From: Zygnema circumcarinatum
Taxonomy: Eukaryota; Streptophyta; Zygnematophyceae; Zygnematales; Zygnemataceae
Reading direction: 5' to 3'
Length of the DNA stretch: 64,000 bases
NCBI GenBank assembly: GCA_037447605.1
Contig: CM074806.1
Span: forward strand, 67,417 to 131,416
Shown: piece after piece, positions 53,814-64,000 of the stretch
Numbering within the stretch: the stretch's first letter is position 1
How the letters are laid out: every line of letters begins with the position of its first letter
The notes under the pieces: model-generated
The model's input: only the letters and a program-made list of their open reading frames with translations
The model's database searches: none
What the model was told of the DNA's origin: nothing
Made by a program: the position numbers and the translations under genes

Positions 53814-55055
53814 TACGTTGGGCAACCAACATTAATCTAACAAATTATTTTTGTTTTTCCTTTAATTCGTAAGTTTTTTATGGAGGCAAAAAATCATGTC
53901 TATTTTGTAGTTCCCTTGTGGCATAAGATTTTTTAGCATTTGTACGTCTCAATAAGGTGGTTTGCTTCTGGAAGCACATTAAGGAGGTATCCATTCTTTG
54001 ATGCAAAAAGTGTCGAGGGGAGAACTTCCTGAGAGGTCTGTTGCAGCTGACGGAACTGTGAGACACATGGAAGCGCTCTGCCGGCTGTCTAGCGGCGAAG
54101 TTAGCAACTTCGTTCATGAAGACAATCGTGAAGACTTTGTGTACTGCCTCGACTGGTTGATGATTAGGGTTGCATCTAACTTCCAAGCGAAGACATAACT
54201 GCTTGGTAGCGCTTGCTCCTGTTGCTGCTCTTCCTGTTTGTCCGGTCCTGTTCAGATTTAGTGTGAGACGTTTCTTCTCCATGATGTGTATCGGTTTAAA
54301 ATGGCCTCATATCTCTCAGTGCTTCCCTTGCATCACACAGAGCCTGGGGTGGGAGTTGTTCGTCTCTGTCTCTATCTCTCATCTGCATAGGCTTGCTCCT
54401 CCTGTTGGGATTGCTTCCGATTAGCTCCTTGCTTCTGTACTCTTTATTGATCCGATTGACGATTGATCTTCATCAATCCGAGGAAAAAGGAGTAGCGACG
54501 GGAAGAGGTTTCCCTTTGACCTTGCTATTTCGATGGAACATTGAGAGAATAGACAGCTGCCACCTCGTAGCCATGGATGCCAAGCTCGCATGGCGGAGAG
54601 AGAAAGGAGAGGTGTGGAGCAGCCATGGCTGCGACGCTGGTGTCGTAATGCCACGCGGCATCTTCTTCACCTTAAGCAATGCATTTCGGGCCGCCGTTCC
54701 ATCCGCGTGCATGCAGCTCGACGGCTGCATTTTAGCCACGTCGCTGACTTGCAGGCGCAGCTTCCTTGCATGGCGGCCCCGTCACGCGCCGCACATCATC
54801 TTGAAGCTGTTGATTCCTTCCAGATTCTGCTGTTTTCTTGCAATGGTCTGCGAAGTTTCGCTCAAACAAGAGCTTTGCTCGTCTCAGGAGCCTCAAAACT
54901 TCGGCAAATTTTACCCAACTAACCTTCACAGTAGCCCTGGTCCCGACACAGTCTATTCCTGAACCAATCATAACCCAAGGCAGCATCCCAGTCTCCATCT
55001 CACCTCCAAGTTTTAGCTTATCCGTACTCCTGGTCGCTACTGCAAATATTGGAGG
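53814..55055. other. Intergenic region between the NmrA-like and Eyes-absent genes
   Basis: 1.24 kb between same-strand genes. 53998-54198 (66 codons) and 54393-54962 (189 codons) are open but not family-like. The second is a mixture of hydrophobic runs and Cys without conservation that I can recognise. A TCCGTACTCC element lies at 55020-55029, just before the EYA start. A 5' UTR exon of the next gene could lie here. Confidence 0.4.
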
Positions 55056-57896
<2,841 letters not shown>

Positions 57897-58955
57897 GGTT
57901 CAGGGCCAAGAGAGGAGGAAGAGAGGAGGAGGGCGGGGAAGGGAGGAGTGAGAGAAACGGGGTAAGGTTGAGAGGGAGACTGAGAATGGGGAGGGAGGGG
58001 GGGAGAGACAAGGGAGAGAGGAAATGGGAGGGAGAAAGGGAGAGGGGGAACAAAGGGACAGAGTGGAAGCCATAGGGACACCAGAGGGATGGGAAAGAAG
58101 AAGGGCGTATGTTTCCTGCCATGCTTTAATCTTCCAATGCCCAAAAAGTCATGCTGCAGTCATGCAGCAGTCTTCCACTCCTAGTCCACTTCATTGCTCC
58201 CACAAGCATTGCTCCATTGCTCAGTAGTCACCATTGTGGCAGCATCGAAAAATTGCAAAAGGTCATAAAGGCAGGGCGCAAAAGTTCACCAATTTCATTT
58301 TTTGTCATAAGCTCAAAAGTATATTAACGTAATCAAAACCGTGCGTTCAAAGCAATTTTGAAGCAGGAATTAACACAAGTATATACCAACTTACTCATTA
58401 CTCTACTTTCTACGAGAAATCCCGCCAGCTACGATTTTTTTTGATTAATCTGTTTCGTTAAGTCCGCATAGGCTGTCGATGGCAGTTTGGCCTAATCTAA
58501 ATTTTGCCGAAATTCCCACGTAAGTGGTTTCAGTCCCACGTTCAGTTTTTTCCACATGAGAAAAAATCCACGTGTGATTCTGACTGCACAAAGGACAGCC
58601 TAATCCGGGGAGGACAAAAAGTATGAGAAATAGAACCTGCCCTTTCTCTAATAAATTTATCATATTCTATCTGAGACGAAATCACCATCCTCGCAGCCTG
58701 CGAGCGTTCAATGACTTCCGCCTCCGCTCCGTTCCCTGCAAAATTTCTTGCAGCCGGGAACGCATGAAGCATTCTTATTATGGCCACATCTTTGTCGTTC
58801 TGAAGCGCCCTCCGCCTCAAGGCGCACCATAATCCTTCTGCTCCCCCCGTGCCCTCCATAGCACCTCCATTTCCAGCGTGACCCCCTGAGGTCAATCCGA
58901 GGCTAGGCAGCCGCGCCCATTCATTCATTCCCCAGCACGTGCGAGCAATCCCTCC
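57897..58955. other. Convergent 3' intergenic region, GA-rich then AT-rich
   Basis: Directly after the EYA stop the plus strand switches from the CT-rich introns to a GA-rich block (57897-58060). From 58230 it becomes AT-rich. No exon is recognised; it ends at the STIG1 gene's stop on the minus strand. Confidence 0.5.
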
Positions 58956-60310
<1,355 letters not shown>

Positions 60311-62026
60311 GAGAGAGGGTGAGGAAGAGAGGGGGGGGAAGGGAGAGAGAGATATAGGAAGATGGGAAGGATCAAGAGTTTAGAGGGGTGATAGGGGAGG
60401 GAAGGAGGATTAAGAGGAAAAGCTCTGAGAGTAAAACGGAAGTTGCAGCAGTTGAGAGAAAATAGAAGGAATATGGAGGGAAGAAATTGGAAGTTAGGGA
60501 GGGATGGAGTGCGCTGTCAAGTCGGAGACAGAAGGGTGGTAGCTTGGAGCAGAAATGAGGAGAGAGAGACAGAGAGAGTTAGAGGGAGCGAGAGGGGGAA
60601 AGAGGGAGAGGGGGAGAGAGAGAGGGGGAGAGAGAGGGAGAGCGAGAGAGAGAGGGCGAGAGAGAGAGTGAGAGGGAGAGAGTGAAGTAGCGGAGAGCGA
60701 GCGGTTGCCTGCGCTTTAGCCCGCGTCCGCGCGTCCTCGCTTCGGGAGGTCGCCGCGCGGCCGCCGACATTCCGCCGCGCGCGACCGACACCAGGCGGCG
60801 GGGGCGCACGTGCGGGGGCGCGCGGCGGTTGGCGGCAGCCACGTTGGCTGCCGCGCCGGGGGACGCTGCCTACGTGGCGCAATGCGGTGACGCCACGTGG
60901 AGGAGTTGCGTACGGACGGACACGCGCGGTGAGTTGACATTTCGCGGGATCGAGGCCGGCGGTGGGATGCGCGCACGTGTAGTGGGGAGCGCCGATTGGC
61001 GGATGGCAGGGGGGGAGGACGGCTGAAGGAATTATTGTCGGTCCCGGTTGTGGGAGGCTCCATGGGCGGGCATAGCCATGGCCATGCCATGCCATGCCAT
61101 GCCTCACTGCATGCATGGCCATGGCCGGATGCCGACTGCGGATGTGGCCTTTCTCGCACACATGATTGTGGGCATGGAGGGCGCAGCCTCCACTGCATGC
61201 ATGCATGCATGGCTGTGACACGACTCCATCGGGCAGCGTCTGACTTTCAGTTTATATTGTTCGTCGGAAACCATATTTAGGGCTTTGGGCAACGATTCGT
61301 AGATTGGTGGATACAAAGATGTGCATTTAACACTGAGCGTGGGTACATTCACTGCATTCAGAGCTACAACATTAGAAATTTCAAACACGTTCTGTCTGAC
61401 CTCTGCACGCACACACCGTGTTGCACTGTTCTGTGAAATCCGTTTCAGAATCAACTTTAAATCGTCCTCTGCAAACTTTGGAAACTGGAAAACTTGGCAA
61501 ACCGACGAAGCCTGCGCTAGGCTGATCCTCACACTCAATTGCTTCCCTTCATTGATTTGCTCACAGTTCGGCTCCCAACATCATTTATTTTGGAGGGTAT
61601 TTCGGCCGACCACAGGTCAGGCAGGAACCATCGACATTCCCCAATCAATTATTCAATCGGTTTGTTTCGGCTTTTGATCAGGAAGCTCTCAGGCCCTAAT
61701 AGCCCTCGAAACCCTAAAGCCTTGAAATCTCAAGCCAATCCGCAAAACCCCAACTGCGGACCATTCTATTGCCACAAACTACACCACGAGGAGGCAGACT
61801 CCCTCCCGCCTATCCGCCACCTCCTCCAACACTCCATGCACTCAACCTTCCTTCCTGAAACAATATCGACATATGTGAGTTGTGGCTAAATTAAGTCAAA
61901 GAAACTATGGTAGAGAGAGAGAGTGGTGGAAAGTAGTGCAGGGAGAGGGAAGGGAGATAGAAAGGGGGAGAGCTGGAGGGAGGGGGAAGGGAGGAGAGGG
62001 GAGGGAAGAGGGCACTGTCCAGTCCA
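60311..62026. other. Upstream region of the STIG1 gene and 3' flank of the kinase gene
   Basis: 60311-60690 is GA-rich on the plus strand (CT on the STIG1 strand). 60720-61060 is a CpG-rich island with GCGTACGGACGG (GTAC core near 60911), ACGTGG and CCACGTGGAG motifs, the likely promoter of the STIG1 gene. 61075-61215 has CCATGCCATG and GCATGCATG runs. 61220-61880 is featureless, and 61900-62010 is GA-rich. No gene is recognised in this 1.7 kb. Confidence 0.5.
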
Positions 62027-63953
62027 TCACTTTGCTCCTCCAGCGCCCTGCAGCGGTTGGGGTCTGTAATGGGGAAGGGGGGGGGGTCCGGGCCGAGGAG
62101 GAGAGGGAGGGGGGGACAAGTTGAGGTCGCGGATTCGGGTGACTTCGACTCCCTCTCTCTCCGGCGAGGAGGGGGGAGACATGTCCATATCCTTTTGAAC
62201 CAGAGAGCCCCCCGAGCTGCTGCCCGCCACGTGGCCGCTGGGAGACGAATCGGAGCGTGCCGGGCTGCCGGATTGATCTGCAGACACGAGAGGAGGATTA
62301 GGGAGAAAAGAAAGGACCAGAAAGTTCTATAAAGGAAACACCAGTCCAGAGAGTGAATTTTGAGTTTCCTGCTGTTCTTTCCTTTTTACATGTATCTCGT
62401 ACTTTTAAGTTTTTCCCTTCCCAGATGGCCTCCTTCCCCCTTCGACTTCTTTCTGTTTTCGCCTCGCCCTTCCTCCTTATCATCCATCAAACATCTTGCT
62501 CCGGTTATCCTATTTTTCTCACTTCCTCTTCCCACCTTTCCATATTCACCTCACTTTTCTCTCTCTTACTTTACTCGTTGTACAGACCACTGCCCTTCTC
62601 TACTCACTTGTCCTATCGTCCAACCCTTACTTTCCTAAACTGCGTATGTTTCCACCCTCAATTCTTCCCGCCCTTATGCTGTCTAGGTCGACTCCTCACC
62701 TCCTTTCCTAATACTATCTCGTCCTTTTCCGCTCACATTCCCCTTTCTCTTCCTTCTCCTTCCTCTTCCCCCCTGACACGCTCCTTCATCAATTCTCTCC
62801 TCTGTGCCCCCTCTACACCCCCCTGTCCCATGCATATTTCCTTCTCCCTTTTCCTCTACTTATCTACCCTCTATTTCGCCTATTTACCATTACTACCATC
62901 TCCCACCCCCTTCCCCCCTCTAAAACTGCTTTCATTATCCTCTATTCGCCCACATCTCTTCGCCCTCTCATTTGCTTGCCTAAAAGATGGAGAGCTTACC
63001 AAATACAGATTGTATAGTGGGCCGTTTTGCTTTTGGCTTTTTTCTCAGGTCCGCTGCACAACCCCTCGCATCCACCCCAAAAGAAATGAGAACGCTCCTT
63101 ACGAAATCACTATAGTACTCAAACCCTACACCATAACTCCAAGACCAGATGTTTGCTATGCTTCCAACTATAAATTGACCTATCAACTAACTCTCAAACT
63201 AAATGGCCCAAGTCTATCCTAAATTTGAGCACAAATACTCGAATCTTCCACTCGAAATTGCGATCTTACCAATAGGCAAATGGGTTTCTTGATAAAGATC
63301 AGTGTTTCTATAAGTATAGCCCGCGAAATTGGCATCCTTTGTTAACAACATCTGCACCCAGATACTTTTCGCAGCGTGTCAACTGCATATCTCGCAACAC
63401 AGTAGGGAAGTGAAGAGGAACGACCAAATGAAAGTCAATCAATGCAAGCCTGAGAAATAGCCAAAACTCTAAAAAAAAAAAGGGGAAGGGAAATTTTTGA
63501 GAAAGGCGAATCTGGAAGAAGGGAAACTAACCTTCCTCCAGACACTTGATTTCTGCTCGGGTTGTGGCTGGTCAACCTGCACAAGGAAAGTACGAGATTA
63601 GTACACGCAGTGCTAAAGAGCAGCACCTCGGGTTCAGAGTTTGAGGTTTAAGGCCTGAGTTGACAGATGGGATTACAACCACAAGCATTCTGTCCTCCTC
63701 AACGGATAGTACATCTAAAAAAGAAAATGATTTTTCATACTCTTCAGCCTCAAGGGAGTCCCATCAGAGCCAAGGCGAGGGATGGGTCACACTGACTACT
63801 GTCGTTTGACGTACTGAATTTCAGACTGAATTACTATACCTCGTCAAATTTCTCAAAGTTTCGCGTGTCCAACTCCCCCGTCACTTCGGGCCGGAATGCG
63901 GCCTCCATGCGGTAAAGGTGGGTCCAAGGCAGGCCCCGAAACCACGGGTGGTT
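62027..63953 (-). CDS. NDR/LATS-type AGC protein kinase, C-terminal part (5' end beyond window)
   Basis: Four 3' exons in coding order are 63953-63840, 63576-63532, 63351-63270 and 62277-62027, in phase. They encode about 164 residues; the gene continues past 64000 on the minus strand, and the acceptor of the first visible exon lies just beyond 63953. NHPWFRGLPWTHLYRMEAAF followed by RPEVTGELDTRNFEKFDE is the end of the kinase domain and AGC tail of NDR kinases. The later MLLTKDANFAGYTYRN resembles the hydrophobic-motif region, normally with a Phe-x-x-Tyr pattern. The last exon adds a Ser/Pro-rich tail (SPPSSPERE, LNLSPPPSPPRP). NDR kinases act with MOB proteins in cell polarity and division. 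The large intron 62278-63269 is purine-rich on the sense strand. Confidence 0.9.
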
Positions 63954-64000
63954 CTGCACAGGCAGGGGAGACTGTCAATTCGCGCAGAAATCGCATAACA

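Noticed and set aside
54393-54962. 189-codon open frame upstream of EYA
   Set aside because: No recognisable family, irregular composition, and it overlaps the expected promoter. Kept only as a remark in the intergenic entry.

Overview
This 64 kb window is nuclear DNA of a photosynthetic green-lineage eukaryote. The genes have many short introns, nearly all with GT donors (one GC donor) and mostly C/TGCAG acceptors. The proteins are plant-type: a DWARF27-like carotene isomerase, a STIG1-domain protein, an SnRK1 beta subunit, a plant UGNT1-type UDP-GlcNAc transporter, a plant GT21 glucosylceramide synthase and an ANTR-type phosphate transporter. With compact introns and GC-rich promoters, I infer a streptophyte (charophyte) alga, Klebsormidium-like in style. 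The species is not proven.

I resolved 16 complete genes and one gene cut by the right edge, by reading exons across splice sites in a continuous frame. Left part (0-26 kb): a predicted plastid protein (1.0-2.5 kb, +); an ANTR/SLC17 anion transporter (3.1-9.0 kb, +, about 15 exons); a UGNT1-type nucleotide-sugar transporter (10.3-13.9 kb, +); V-ATPase subunit A (15.2-20.5 kb, -, 20 exons); and ceramide glucosyltransferase (21.3-25.4 kb, +), divergent from the V-ATPase gene. Centre (26-43 kb): a phosphohexuloisomerase-like SIS protein (+), a SPOUT1/C9orf114-type RNA methyltransferase (+), an F-box/Sel1-repeat protein (-), an aldo-keto reductase (+), a D27-like carotene isomerase (-) and an intronless mTERF protein (+). 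Right part (44-64 kb): two head-to-head organellar small heat-shock proteins, SnRK1 beta (-), an NmrA-like reductase (+), an Eyes-absent phosphatase (+), a STIG1-domain protein (-) and the 3' end of an NDR-type AGC kinase (-).

From 15 kb on, most genes alternate in convergent and divergent pairs, so several promoters are shared (20.5-21.3, 33.7-34.9, 40.5-41.0, 45.8-46.9 and 51.5-52.5 kb). Common themes are membrane and endomembrane transport and energy (V-ATPase, UGNT1, glucosylceramide, phosphate), energy and stress signalling (SnRK1 beta, sHSPs, NDR kinase), and plastid/mitochondrial proteins. No operon-like pathway is evident.

The most notable signals are: the paired sHSP genes, with equal CDS length and identical intron phases around a heat-shock-element-rich promoter; a 278-bp CCCATG satellite open in all six frames; dense GTAC-core motif clusters in several promoters; a STIG1 protein with a long His/Pro heptad repeat; and long CT/GA tracts next to 5' splice sites in two adjacent genes.
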